Positions 1 to 7,945 of a DNA stretch of 64,000 bases are shown piece by piece. The DNA comes from Bilifractor sp002394235 (GTDB lineage Bacteria > Bacillota > Clostridia > Lachnospirales > Lachnospiraceae). A program made the position numbers and the translations under genes. Position 1 is the stretch's first letter. The number at the start of each line of letters is the position of its first letter. The notes beneath the pieces are model-generated. The model made no database searches, was not told the DNA's origin, and was given only the letters and a program-made list of their open reading frames with translations. The stretch is taken from the NCBI RefSeq assembly GCF_052118845.1, contig NZ_JBQKGJ010000012.1:1-64000 (forward strand), written 5' to 3'.

Positions 1-189
1 CATGCATAACCTCGTATAAGATTTCTGTACGTCAGACCGGAGATTTGCCCGTGGGATAGTATGTTCCCCACATCCGGCTTCCTTCAGATTCCGTCTCACG
101 GCGGACACCCTAGCCTTCGGCTATATCCTTCCCACTACCGGGCGGATTCGGGACTTGAACCCGTTGGAAACGTGCGCCGCTAGGCGCAC
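1..189 (-). mobile_element. Group II intron, 5' part, cut by the window edge
   Basis: Read on the minus strand from 189, the sequence opens with GTGCGCC, the usual 5' end of a bacterial group II intron. It continues through a short hairpin (172-189) into a domain I region with the recognisable runs AGGGTGTCCG, GGAATCTGAAGGAAGC and GGCAAATCTCCGGTCTGA. From memory these match the 5' region of class IIC introns of the Oceanobacillus type. The intron continues beyond base 1, so the catalytic domains and any reverse transcriptase or maturase gene cannot be seen. It lies just after a terminator-like hairpin on the same strand, the preferred target of class IIC introns. The group II call is firm; the class C call comes from the motif match and the insertion site. 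Confidence 0.78.
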
Positions 190-192
190 TGT

Positions 193-233
193 ATAGCAGA
201 ACCCCGGCTGGAAACCAGCCGGGGTTCTGCTAT
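193..233 (-). terminator. 19-bp perfect hairpin downstream of aroC, used as the intron target
   Basis: The arms at 193-211 and 215-233 are perfect 19-base inverted complements around an AAA loop. The hairpin lies about 155 bases after the aroC stop. The normal T-rich tail on the minus strand is absent because the group II intron starts only three bases further on, so the terminator tail was probably displaced or interrupted by the insertion. Confidence 0.75.
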
Positions 234-388
234 ATCTGCCAAATAATTCCAGCCACGCTGTTCCTGGCACATGACCTGCCTGCTCACCAGTGGGCAAGAA
301 CATTTGTGGTGGCGACAGATATGAACGAACATGGTACCGTGGAAATAACGCGAGAACGAGAACACGGCTAAAAACCAGGGAAATTTTC

Positions 389-1492
389 TCAGCGCTCAGG
401 CATCCATATCCGGCGCACATTTTCGATCCGGCTGCCCATTCCAGTAAGAAGCTTATCTGCAATCGTAATGGCTGTCATCGCTTCGACAACCACAACCGCT
501 CTCGGCGCCACAATCGGATCATGTCTGCCGTGTATCTCAATCTCAACCTTTTTCCCGTCCCGGCTGACTGTCTGCTGCGGCCTTGCGATAGAAGGAGTTG
601 GCTTGCTCGCGCACCGGATCACAATATCCGATCCGTCGCTGATGCCTCCCAGGATTCCGCCGGCATGATTGGTCTGCTTCGTGATTCTGCCGTTCTCATC
701 GATGGTAAAGTCATCATTGTTCTCCGCACCGGTTGCCTCTACAACACCAAAGCCGTCGCCGATTTCCACTCCCTTTATCGTTCCGATCGACATGATTGCC
801 TTCGCCAGATCCGCATCCAGCTTGTCAAAGACCGGTTCCCCGACTCCCGCCGGCATTCCCTTCACAACGCATTCTATCATCGCGCCGGACGAATTCTTCT
901 CCGACATACATTTTTCCAGGTATGCGGAAGCCATTGCGGCCGCGGAAGCATCCGGCATATACAGCTTGTTGTTCATAATCTCCTTCTCATCAAAACTCCG
1001 GATCGGTATCGGCCCGATTTGTCTGACATAGGTAGTGATCGTGATTCCCAGCTGTTTGAGCAGAAGAGAAGCGATTGCTCCCGCGGCAACCCTTCCGATG
1101 GTTTCCCGGCCTGAGGACCGCCCGCCGCCCCTGTAGTCTCGTATGCCATACTTGCTGTCAAATCCGTAATCCGCATGTCCGGGGCGGTATTTATCCATGA
1201 TGCTGCTGTAATCCCCCGAGTGTTGATCGGTGTTATGTACCATCATCGAAATCGGTGTTCCTGTGGTCATTCCCTCAAAGGTGCCGGATAAAATTTCAAT
1301 TTTGTCGGATTCCGCACGCTTCGTTGTATACCGGCTCTGGCCGGGTTTCCTCCGGTCCATAAAGGGCTGTATATCCTCCTCTTTAAGAGGAATCCCCGCC
1401 GGACATCCGTCCACGACAACGCCGACTCCTTTGCCGTGCGACTCTCCCCAGGTAGTGACGCGAAAGATTGTTCCAAAAGTTGATCCCGCCAT
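389..1492 (-). CDS. aroC: Chorismate synthase
   Basis: Converts 5-enolpyruvylshikimate-3-phosphate to chorismate, the last common step toward aromatic amino acids and folate, using reduced FMN in the cytoplasm. The 367-residue product has the family signatures TWGESHG (about residues 14-20), RKPGQ (48-52), RPGHADY (103-109) and GGGRSSGRET (122-131). Length is normal. The ATG at 1492 is chosen because AGGAG lies eight bases upstream (1501-1505) and the protein then begins with MAGSTFG as in relatives; an upstream in-frame start would add 23 unrelated residues. It lies downstream of the gldA-like gene on the same strand, but a terminator hairpin separates them and a promoter-like pair precedes the hairpin. 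No other shikimate gene is in view. Confidence 0.95.
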   Translation of the reverse strand: MAGSTFGTIFRVTTWGESHGKGVGVVVDGCPAGIPLKEEDIQPFMDRRKPGQSRYTTKRAESDKIEILSGTFEGMTTGTPISMMVHNTDQHSGDYSSIMDKYRPGHADYGFDSKYGIRDYRGGGRSSGRETIGRVAAGAIASLLLKQLGITITTYVRQIGPIPIRSFDEKEIMNNKLYMPDASAAAMASAYLEKCMSEKNSSGAMIECVVKGMPAGVGEPVFDKLDADLAKAIMSIGTIKGVEIGDGFGVVEATGAENNDDFTIDENGRITKQTNHAGGILGGISDGSDIVIRCASKPTPSIARPQQTVSRDGKKVEIEIHGRHDPIVAPRAVVVVEAMTAITIADKLLTGMGSRIENVRRIWMPER

Positions 1493-1524
1493 GCTTTTTT
1501 CTCCTGACTGAATGGTAAAAATAT

Positions 1525-1558
1525 GAGGCGGATGGCCGCGAAACAGTCCATCCGCCTC
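1525..1558 (-). terminator. Intrinsic terminator between the gldA-like gene and aroC
   Basis: Arms GAGGCGGATGG (1525-1535) and CCATCCGCCTC (1548-1558) form an 11-bp stem. On the minus strand it is followed by ATATTTTTACC. It lies between the gldA-like stop and the aroC ribosome binding site, so it ends the upstream gene or acts as an attenuator in the aroC leader. Confidence 0.65.
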
Positions 1559-1569
1559 CAATATTAATC

Positions 1570-1598
1570 ACTTTAGCACAGGGGAGCTGTCCTTTCAA
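1570..1598 (-). promoter_or_regulatory. Promoter-like pair for aroC
   Basis: On the minus strand TTGAAA (plus 1593-1598), a 17-base spacer and TAAAGT (plus 1570-1575). A transcript from it would begin a few bases before the hairpin at 1525-1558, which sits between this promoter and the aroC start. Confidence 0.4.
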
Positions 1599-1643
1599 TC
1601 CCCCGCACCCCCTCACCGCTTCAGAAACGAACCGCTTTATTCC

Positions 1644-2732
1644 TTATTGCAGTTCTTTTCCAAGTGCATCTGCAGCCAGGATTGCGTCATAAAGCTGCTC
1701 CGCTGTAACATCCGCAACCATGTTGTGAATGGATTCCCCTTCAACGCAAGCCAGCTCTGCAATCTTTCTGACCTGTTCATCAGTAGTTACACCGAGCTCT
1801 GCAAGCGTAACCGGAAGCCCCGTCTCACGGCAGAAGTTCTGCACTTCATCGAACTCTTCACGGGGAGCACCCTCAAGCTGCAGCTGAACCAGCGTACCGA
1901 ATGCAACACATAATCCATGCTGCGCCGGATGATTCTCGAGACCGGTGTACCCATTGTAGAAGGAATGCGCAGCTGCCAATCCGGCATTGTCCGCACCAAC
2001 TCCTGAGAGATAGGTATTTGCCTCAATGATCGCATCCAGTGCGGGTGTTACCACATGATTCTCACACGCGCGAATTGCTGCTGCGCTGTAGTCACGCAGT
2101 GTCTTGTAGCAAAGCTCACAGAGTGCCATGGCAGAACGGGTAATTCCACCATTTTCAAGGCTCGGCGCATCGGTACGAACGCAGGCTCTTCCCTCGAAAT
2201 ATGTACCGAGCGCATCACCAATGCCCGCAATCAGAAAACGGGTCGGCGCGTTTGCGATAACCGCGCTGTCCACAATTACGGCATCCGGGTTTTTCGGATA
2301 GAAGAGATAGCTGTTAAACGAATGATCATCGTTGTAAATAACAGAAAGTCCTGTGCAGGGAGCATCTGTCGCGCAGACAGTGGGGCAGGAGACGTCATGG
2401 ATCTTCTCATAATATGCGGTTGCCTTGGCGGTATCAATTGCCGATCCTCCGCCTACACCTACTACCGTATCGATGCCTTCCTCACGGACAATCTTCCGCA
2501 TCTTTTCAATCTCACCGATACTGGAGATACCGCTGAATACTTCATAATGACGGACGTTATCTGTTCCCTCAAAACTCTTCTCGATTTTATCATGACAATT
2601 CTTATATCCGCTGTGTGAACAGATAAAAAGCCATTTTGATCCGAGATCCTGCAGCTGCTCATAGAAATGAAGCAGCGAATCCTTTCCCTGAACATACTTT
2701 AGCGGTGCTCTCATTAAACGTAATCTAGCCAT
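1644..2732 (-). CDS. gldA: Iron-containing alcohol dehydrogenase, glycerol dehydrogenase-like
   Basis: A 362-residue NAD-dependent metal alcohol dehydrogenase. The nucleotide-binding GGGSAID is at about 94-100 and is followed by TDAP (122-125), which is typical of the GldA branch. Likely metal ligands are D173 (in GDALG), H256 (in AAAHSFYNG) and H272. The family reversibly oxidises glycerol or small diols, but the substrate cannot be read from sequence. The ATG at 2732 is set by AGGAGG seven bases upstream; a longer frame would add 39 residues encoded by the leader. It is transcribed alone from a good minus-strand promoter and is followed by a terminator before aroC. No dihydroxyacetone kinase lies nearby, so a general aldehyde or ketone reductase is an alternative. 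Confidence 0.82.
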   Translation of the reverse strand: MARLRLMRAPLKYVQGKDSLLHFYEQLQDLGSKWLFICSHSGYKNCHDKIEKSFEGTDNVRHYEVFSGISSIGEIEKMRKIVREEGIDTVVGVGGGSAIDTAKATAYYEKIHDVSCPTVCATDAPCTGLSVIYNDDHSFNSYLFYPKNPDAVIVDSAVIANAPTRFLIAGIGDALGTYFEGRACVRTDAPSLENGGITRSAMALCELCYKTLRDYSAAAIRACENHVVTPALDAIIEANTYLSGVGADNAGLAAAHSFYNGYTGLENHPAQHGLCVAFGTLVQLQLEGAPREEFDEVQNFCRETGLPVTLAELGVTTDEQVRKIAELACVEGESIHNMVADVTAEQLYDAILAADALGKELQ

Positions 2733-2871
2733 AGTATCCTCCTTTATGGAATCTGTCTTGTATAATTCTCTGAGACCGTTCCGGAATCCTTTGTGATTCC
2801 AATGTTCTGTCCTAACCCCGGCCTGAAAAGTCCTAATATCCGGCTTCATCCAACCGGGATTACAATTCCAT

Positions 2872-2900
2872 ATTATGTCATTTTGTTAAATTGTTATCAA
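2872..2900 (-). promoter_or_regulatory. Sigma-A type promoter of the gldA-like gene
   Basis: Minus strand TTGATA (plus 2895-2900), 17-base spacer, CATAAT (plus 2872-2877). The leader would be about 135 bases. Confidence 0.6.
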
Positions 2901-3130
2901 CGAAGAATACGAGAAAGATGCGTCAAATATTGCAGACAACCAACGCCGGCACAAAAGCCGTGGCAAAAAGTGTTTTACGAACCGGTACCGGTCATGCGGG
3001 CGGCGCATTCCGCAACACACACAACAGCCATGGCATAAATCAATGACATGAACTGGTGGAGTGTGCGGGCAGCATATTACTGAACCGGCAATACAACTGC
3101 ACAACGCCAGGGCTGGGGCATTGTGCGACG

Positions 3131-3159
3131 TTGACAACCCTTCGGCTGCCCCTTATAAT
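3131..3159 (+). promoter_or_regulatory. Consensus sigma-A promoter of the rhomboid-like gene
   Basis: TTGACA (3131-3136), 17-base spacer, TATAAT (3154-3159). Both boxes match the consensus exactly, about 100 bases before the start codon. Confidence 0.8.
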
Positions 3160-3262
3160 TGTAGAAATTAACAAGAAAGCCGGCAATATCGTATCACCGG
3201 ATGACAGGATATTCTGTTTCACCTGACATCCGTCTTAATACGGGAAAGAAAGGACAGGATCC

Positions 3263-4231
3263 ATGGATTTTTTACACAAACTGGAACGAAAAATCGGAAA
3301 GTATGCAATCCATCATCTGACCATTTACATCATTATGACCTATGTAGCAGGATATATTCTCTACTTCATGGCACTCATGAATCCGGAATATGGAACGGTC
3401 TTTAACTATCTGACGCTTTCACCATCTCTTATTCTGAAGGGGCAGGTGTGGCGTCTCGTATCCTGGTGGCTGATTCCCCCGTCATCTCTGAATATCTGGA
3501 CCATCATCATGCTGATCTGTTACTATCAGCTCGGAACGCTCCTGGAGCGGACCTGGGGCGATTTTCTCTATGACGTATACATTTTCTTCGGTCTGATCAT
3601 GACCGTCATCGGCGCATTCGTCCTGTACGCCATCACCGGTGTGGATTATGGAATGATGTTCTCCACGTACTATGTCAGTCTGTCCATCTTCCTCGGATTC
3701 GCCCTGACCTTTCCCGATCAGAAGATGCTGTTTATGTTCATCATACCGATCCGGATCAAATACCTGGCCATCGTCGACATCATTTATCTGATCTATGACG
3801 TCATCAGTTCCCCCGCGTCAATGCGTCTTCCGAGGATCATCATGATTGTCTGCTCACTCGCCAGCACGATTATTTTCTTCTTCCTCACACATGGAACGCA
3901 GGGCATGAGCAGAAGCCAGCGGCAGACGCGGAGAAATTTCCGCCGCTACATGAACGGCTACAACACCGGCCGGAACAGTTCTCCCTATAATAGCGGGCAG
4001 AACAGCTCCCCTTACGGAAACAGCGCAAACAGAGGAGACAAAATTGACCGCAGCACCTTCGGCGCCGGCCAAGGCAATCCGAACAGCGGCCGACGGCCAA
4101 TTCACCGCTGTGCCGTGTGCGGACGAACAGAACTCGATGACCCGAATCTCGAATTCCGGTTCTGTTCCAAATGCAACGGAAACTACGAATACTGTCAGGA
4201 TCACCTTTATAATCATAAGCATATCCAATAA
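3263..4231 (+). CDS. Rhomboid-like membrane protein with C-terminal zinc ribbon
   Basis: A 322-residue protein with about five or six hydrophobic segments in residues 20-215. A Gly/Asn/Ser-rich linker (about 230-275) follows, then a cysteine-rich tail with CAVCG and CSKC pairs plus a C/H-rich end (CQDHLYNHKH). The segment GQVWRLVSWW (about 60-69) resembles the GQ-WR-LVT region at the start of rhomboid folds. The serine motif GxSG and the paired histidine of active rhomboid proteases are not evident, so I read it as an inactive rhomboid or derlin-like relative. It has its own consensus promoter and no operon partner. The role is unknown; membrane protein quality control is only a guess from the fold. 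Confidence 0.6.
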   Translation: MDFLHKLERKIGKYAIHHLTIYIIMTYVAGYILYFMALMNPEYGTVFNYLTLSPSLILKGQVWRLVSWWLIPPSSLNIWTIIMLICYYQLGTLLERTWGDFLYDVYIFFGLIMTVIGAFVLYAITGVDYGMMFSTYYVSLSIFLGFALTFPDQKMLFMFIIPIRIKYLAIVDIIYLIYDVISSPASMRLPRIIMIVCSLASTIIFFFLTHGTQGMSRSQRQTRRNFRRYMNGYNTGRNSSPYNSGQNSSPYGNSANRGDKIDRSTFGAGQGNPNSGRRPIHRCAVCGRTELDDPNLEFRFCSKCNGNYEYCQDHLYNHKHIQ

Positions 4232-4257
4232 ACCCTTATACGATAAGTCGTGCCACA

Positions 4258-4333
4258 AACTGTATAAGCTACGGATTGCTCCGTGCTTCGCGCGTGACGA
4301 TTCTGTATGCGTTTTCGAAGAGCTTATACAGTA
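4258..4333. repeat. Short copy of the TATAAG/CTTATA inverted-repeat element
   Basis: Arms ACTGTATAAGCT (4259-4270) and AGCTTATACAGT (4321-4332) bracket about 50 bases holding the CGGATTGCTCCGTGCTTCGC module. The same arms and module occur at 18126-18308, 18323-18451 and, with variant ends, 14573-14755. The flank at 4240-4256 matches, in inverted orientation, the flank of the 14573 copy (14757-14775). Confidence 0.75.
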
Positions 4334-4362
4334 CATTTTAGCTTTGTAAAGTCACAAAGTGT

Positions 4363-4391
4363 TTTACATTTTAATCAGAGTATGTTTTAAT
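4363..4391 (+). promoter_or_regulatory. Probable lysA promoter
   Basis: TTTACA (4363-4368), 17-base spacer, TTTAAT (4386-4391), about 97 bases before the lysA ATG. No lysine riboswitch would fit in the short leader. Confidence 0.5.
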
Positions 4392-4487
4392 GGTACAGGA
4401 AACCCGGTGTCCCGTGAATGGGGCTCCGCATACTGTATAAGTTCACCTCCGATCTGTTTGCCGGAGTCATTATAAGGAGATCTACCC

Positions 4488-5765
4488 ATGAAGAAAACGC
4501 CTTTTGTCACAAAGGAGAAACTTGAAGAGATCATTCGCGATGTACCGACTCCTTTTCATATTTACGACGAAAAAGGAATCCGTAAAAACGCACAGGCGGT
4601 GAAGGAAGCATTTGCCTGGAATCCCGGCTTCCGAGAATATTTTGCCGTTAAAGCAACCCCGACACCCGCACTCATTAAAATTCTGAAAGAGTACGACTGT
4701 GGCTGCGACTGTTCCTCTATGACCGAACTGATGCTTTCCGAGGCAATGGGCTTTGACGGAGACCATATCATGTTCTCCTCAAACGACACTCCGCTTTCGG
4801 AATACAAGAAGGCGAATGACATCCATGCCATCATCAACCTGGACGACTTCACCAGCATTGCGGATATCGAGGAAGCACTGGGATATGTCCCGAAACGGAT
4901 CTGCTGCCGCTACAATCCCGGCGGGCTGTTCGAGCTTTCCAATGGAATCATGGACAATCCCGGGGATTCCAAGTATGGTATGACGACAGACCAGCTCTTT
5001 CAGGCATTCCGTATTCTGAAGGAGAAGGGCGTCGAGGAGTTCGGCATCCATGCTTTTCTCGCAAGCAATACGGTCACAAACGAGTATTATCCGAAGCTTG
5101 CCGAAGTCCTGTTCAATCTCGCCGTAAAGCTTCAGAACGTAACCGGCGCGCACATCGGATTCATTAATCTGTCCGGCGGTGTCGGCATCCCTTACAAGCC
5201 ATGGGAAGAGCCGAACGACATCCACGTCATCGGCGAAGGTGTGCACAAGGTCTACGACAAGATCCTCGTACCGGCAGGAATGGGCGACGTCAAGATCTTC
5301 ACCGAAATGGGCCGTTTCATGATGGGCCCCTATGGAGCCCTTGTCACCCGCGCGATTCACGAAAAACACATCTACAAGGAATATATCGGTGTGGACGCCT
5401 GCGCGGTCAACCTGATGCGCCCCGCCATGTACGGCGCGTACCATCACATCACAGTGATGGGCAAGGAAAACGCGGAATGCGATCACAAATACGATATCGT
5501 GGGTTCGCTCTGCGAGAATAACGACAAATTTGCAATCGACCGCATGCTCCCGGAAATCAAGAAGGGCGACATTCTGTATATACACGACACAGGAGCACAT
5601 GGTTTCTCCATGGGATACAACTACAACGGAAAACTCTGGTCTGCGGAAATCCTTCTGAAGGCTGATGGCAGCTACGAGATGATTCGTCGTCCTGAAACGC
5701 CAAAGGATTATTTTGCCACTCTGGATTTCACCCCGGAATACCGCAAAATGTTCGGAGAGCAGTAA
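4488..5765 (+). CDS. lysA: Diaminopimelate decarboxylase
   Basis: A fold-type III PLP enzyme of 425 residues that decarboxylates meso-diaminopimelate to L-lysine. K55 in YFAVKA is the predicted Schiff-base lysine. CDCSSMTEL, the glycine-rich GGVGIPYKP phosphate loop, GRFMMGPYGALVTR, and GSLCEN with the trans-subunit catalytic Cys342 followed by DTGAHGFSMGYNYNG all fit the family. The fold is shared with ornithine and carboxynorspermidine decarboxylases, but the length and C-terminal motif favour LysA. ATG with AAGGAG nine bases upstream. Single gene with its own promoter, ended by a strong terminator at 5851-5879. No dap genes are adjacent. Confidence 0.85.
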   Translation: MKKTPFVTKEKLEEIIRDVPTPFHIYDEKGIRKNAQAVKEAFAWNPGFREYFAVKATPTPALIKILKEYDCGCDCSSMTELMLSEAMGFDGDHIMFSSNDTPLSEYKKANDIHAIINLDDFTSIADIEEALGYVPKRICCRYNPGGLFELSNGIMDNPGDSKYGMTTDQLFQAFRILKEKGVEEFGIHAFLASNTVTNEYYPKLAEVLFNLAVKLQNVTGAHIGFINLSGGVGIPYKPWEEPNDIHVIGEGVHKVYDKILVPAGMGDVKIFTEMGRFMMGPYGALVTRAIHEKHIYKEYIGVDACAVNLMRPAMYGAYHHITVMGKENAECDHKYDIVGSLCENNDKFAIDRMLPEIKKGDILYIHDTGAHGFSMGYNYNGKLWSAEILLKADGSYEMIRRPETPKDYFATLDFTPEYRKMFGEQ

Positions 5766-5816
5766 ACCGCCATACCCCGCAGGCGGGCATTGTGTGTCAG
5801 CGACGAGCTGTGAACT

Positions 5817-5845
5817 TTGCATTGATTTTAAATACCCGATATGCT
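5817..5845 (+). promoter_or_regulatory. Promoter-like pair upstream of tRNA-Leu
   Basis: TTGCAT (5817-5822), 17-base spacer, TATGCT (5840-5845). The predicted start falls at or next to the terminator hairpin at 5851, and the tRNA begins 17 bases after that hairpin. Confidence 0.5.
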
Positions 5846-5850
5846 ACACT

Positions 5851-5879
5851 AACAGAGTGCCCGAAAAAGGCACTCTGTT
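5851..5879 (+). terminator. Intrinsic terminator after lysA
   Basis: Arms AACAGAGTGCC and GGCACTCTGTT (11 bp) enclose CGAAAAA and are followed by TTTATTTT. It lies 86 bases after the lysA stop and only 17 bases before the tRNA gene. Confidence 0.8.
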
Positions 5880-5895
5880 TTATTTTCTGACAAAC

Positions 5896-5979
5896 GCCGG
5901 TGTGTCGGAATCGGTAGACGAGACAGACTCAAAATCTGTTGTCAGCAATGGCGTGTGGGTTCGAGTCCCACCACCGGCA
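5896..5979 (+). tRNA. tRNA-Leu (anticodon CAA)
   Basis: 84 nucleotides. Acceptor arms GCCGGTG (5896-5902) and CACCGGC (5972-5978) pair fully, with discriminator A at 5979. The anticodon stem is ACAGA/TCTGT around loop CTCAAAA, giving anticodon CAA, which reads UUG. A long variable arm and a GGTTCGAGTCC T-arm are present, as expected of a class II leucine tRNA. The CCA end is not encoded. Confidence 0.93.
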
Positions 5980-6053
5980 TATTACTTACCCGGAAATCTG
6001 TCGTATCGGATTTTCGGGTATTTTCATGGAAAACGAGGAAGTATAAAACAATC

Positions 6054-6380
6054 ATGATGAGTCTGGAGAACCGAGAAAATATGTATGATACGGACGAATT
6101 CTACCACCTTGAGAAAATTTTTGTCGGACTGATTATCGCAGCCGCGATACTGATCGGCGTTGTTTTCGGTTTTTTTATCGACCATACCCGGATACCCAGA
6201 ATTGTGTTCGGGGCAGTAGGAGCCACCTCTGTGATTTCCTCTCTGGCGGGAATCATTCTGATCAATTCTCTTCAGCTCGGTTACTGCGATAACGCGCTGC
6301 CGGTGAGAATTCTTCTGATTGTATCAGCTGGTCTCATGGTTTGTTTTCTGGTTCTCGCAGTGATCGGGCTTTGCATCTGA
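6054..6380 (+). CDS. Small integral membrane protein, unknown
   Basis: A protein of about 108 residues with three strongly hydrophobic segments (roughly residues 21-42, 48-70 and 82-108) and a short charged N-terminus (MMSLENREN). I do not recognise a family. The start is uncertain: ATGs at 6054 and 6057 have GAGGAA rather far upstream, while an ATG at 6081 has GGAG 12 bases upstream. It follows the tRNA gene and precedes a 36-bp tandem repeat and the patatin-like gene. It may be a small transport or stress-related membrane protein, but nothing in the sequence tells which. Confidence 0.55.
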   Translation: MMSLENRENMYDTDEFYHLEKIFVGLIIAAAILIGVVFGFFIDHTRIPRIVFGAVGATSVISSLAGIILINSLQLGYCDNALPVRILLIVSAGLMVCFLVLAVIGLCI

Positions 6381-6384
6381 TCTC

Positions 6385-6456
6385 ACTTGAACCTGTGGCT
6401 TCATCCGCAGGGACTATTTCACCTGAACCTGTGGCTTCATCCGCAGGGACTATTTC
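6385..6456. repeat. Two tandem 36-bp units
   Basis: Units 6385-6420 and 6421-6456 differ at one base and include GAACCTGTGGCTTCATCCGC. The array fills the gap between the small membrane protein and the patatin-like gene. Confidence 0.85.
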
Positions 6457-6492
6457 ACTTACAGCTGCGTTTCCAGCAGAAAGAGGAAAAAA

Positions 6493-7353
6493 ATGAGCAA
6501 AATCGGACTTGTAGTCGAAGGCGGAGGTATGAAATGCGCATACAGCGCCGGCGTTCTGGATAAATTTCTGGACGATGAGATCTGCTTCGATTATGTGATC
6601 GGCGTATCCGCCGGATCGGCGAACTGTGCCTCCTTTCTGGCAGGCCAGCGGGAGAGAAATCTTCGCTATTACACCGAACATCTGAAGCGAAAAGAATATT
6701 TTGGATTTAACAGTTTTCTGAAAACAGGCGATCTCTTCGGGTTGGACTTTATATACAGCACAATGACAAACCACGACGGCGACGATCCCCTCGATTATCC
6801 GAAGCTTGCAGCGAATCCGGCCGAATATGAAGTCGTCGCTACCAATGCACTCACCGGTGTTCCGGCCTATTTTTCCGGGAAGCAGATGTCCCAGGACAAT
6901 TATGAAATTATCAAGGCATCCTGTGCCCTGCCTGCCGCATGCAGACCCCGCTTTATCAACGGTACTCCGTATTTTGACGGCGGCGTCTCCGACCCGATTC
7001 CTGTCGACCATGCTCTGCGTCAGGGCGGCTGTGACAAGATCGTTGTCATTCTCTCAAAACCCAGGGATTTTCAGAAAAAGCCAGAGCACATGCGGTTATT
7101 CTACTCTCTGCGTATTATGAAATATCCAAAAATCGTGGAAGCGCTGAACAACAGGCACATCAGCTATATGCAGCGTTTTCGCAGAGTCTTTGAGCTCGAG
7201 AAGGAGGGGAAGGCTTTTGTATTCGCGCCGAGCAGGCATCTTGAGATGAGTACCTACGCGATGGATCCGGAAGAAAACCGCCGCCTCTATGATCTCGGAA
7301 TTGAGGACTACCGGAATGAAAAGGATCGTCTGGGTGAGTTTCTGACCCGTTGA
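6493..7353 (+). CDS. Patatin-like phospholipase family protein
   Basis: A 286-residue predicted serine acyl hydrolase. The oxyanion-hole loop GGG (10-12), the nucleophile elbow GVSAG with Ser39 and the DGG motif with Asp162 form the full Ser-Asp dyad of the patatin family, so activity is likely. There is no signal peptide, so it is probably cytoplasmic and acts on phospholipids or other acyl esters. The closest bacterial subgroup by feel is the YjjU/RssA-like lipases, known mainly from genome annotation. ATG with GAGGAAAAAA upstream. It lies just after a tandem repeat and before an ACT-domain gene, with no clear functional link to either. Confidence 0.85.
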   Translation: MSKIGLVVEGGGMKCAYSAGVLDKFLDDEICFDYVIGVSAGSANCASFLAGQRERNLRYYTEHLKRKEYFGFNSFLKTGDLFGLDFIYSTMTNHDGDDPLDYPKLAANPAEYEVVATNALTGVPAYFSGKQMSQDNYEIIKASCALPAACRPRFINGTPYFDGGVSDPIPVDHALRQGGCDKIVVILSKPRDFQKKPEHMRLFYSLRIMKYPKIVEALNNRHISYMQRFRRVFELEKEGKAFVFAPSRHLEMSTYAMDPEENRRLYDLGIEDYRNEKDRLGEFLTR

Positions 7354-7418
7354 TAACCGGTATCTGTTTCAACTGACAGTTTGTTGTAAACTATATCATA
7401 TATGTTTCGGAGGATGAT

Positions 7419-7787
7419 ATGAATATCAAGGTAATAGACGAGGAATTTTCCGTCTGCAAGGTAAAGGATTTCAGTGAGACAAACCTGGAAAAAAATTTCT
7501 GCTTCATGGAGCGTACTGATGAAGAGAATTCCCTGGTCTGTCTGACCAGATATATCCCGGAAAACGCCACCGATGTCGACTACGGATGGAAGGCTATGAG
7601 AATCGAGGGACAGCTTGATTTTAATCAGATCGGCATCCTTGCAAAGATCTCGGAAATACTCGCAGAGAACAGCATCAGTATTTTCGTAGTCTCTACCTAT
7701 AATACAGATTATATCATGGTCAAGAAGCAGAACATCGAGAAAGCGCTCCACGCGCTGGAAAATGCCGGCTACCATATTGACCCGTAA
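7419..7787 (+). CDS. ACT domain-containing protein
   Basis: A 122-residue protein. The C-terminal half (about 60-118) has the ACT pattern seen in small regulatory proteins and aspartokinase regulatory domains: GQLDFNQIGILAKISEIL, then the beta strand ISIFVVSTYNTDYIMVK. The N-terminal half looks like a second, more divergent ACT-like unit. ACT domains bind amino acids or other small ligands, but no catalytic domain is attached here. ATG with GGAGG eight bases upstream. It stands alone between the patatin-like and phosphatase genes. The ligand is unknown. Confidence 0.75.
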   Translation: MNIKVIDEEFSVCKVKDFSETNLEKNFCFMERTDEENSLVCLTRYIPENATDVDYGWKAMRIEGQLDFNQIGILAKISEILAENSISIFVVSTYNTDYIMVKKQNIEKALHALENAGYHIDP

Positions 7788-7945
7788 CGTTAAAAACAGA
7801 CTCCTCCGGCACCTGTTACCGCAATTTCAAGATGATTCCGGCTGTTGCTGCCGAGTTTTCCAGATGATTCCGGCAGTTACCGATGGAATCTCCAGATCAT
7901 TCCGGTCATTATTCCGATATCCATCCGCGAGCGAAAGGATCTATT

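Larger units (their letters stand above)
2733..3262. other. Divergent intergenic region
   Basis: This 530-base spacer separates two divergent genes. It holds the 140-base leader and promoter of the gldA-like gene on the minus strand (including a small hairpin with arms GGAATC and GATTCC) and a consensus promoter for the rhomboid-like gene. The stretch 2905-3125 shows no open frame with a ribosome binding site and no structure I recognise. Confidence 0.6.

Noticed and set aside
290..1114. 274-codon plus-strand frame over aroC
   Set aside because: It lies opposite the aroC frame, and its product is Arg/His-rich with no family features.
4392..4487. Lysine riboswitch before lysA
   Set aside because: The leader of about 90 bases is too short and lacks the L-box core.
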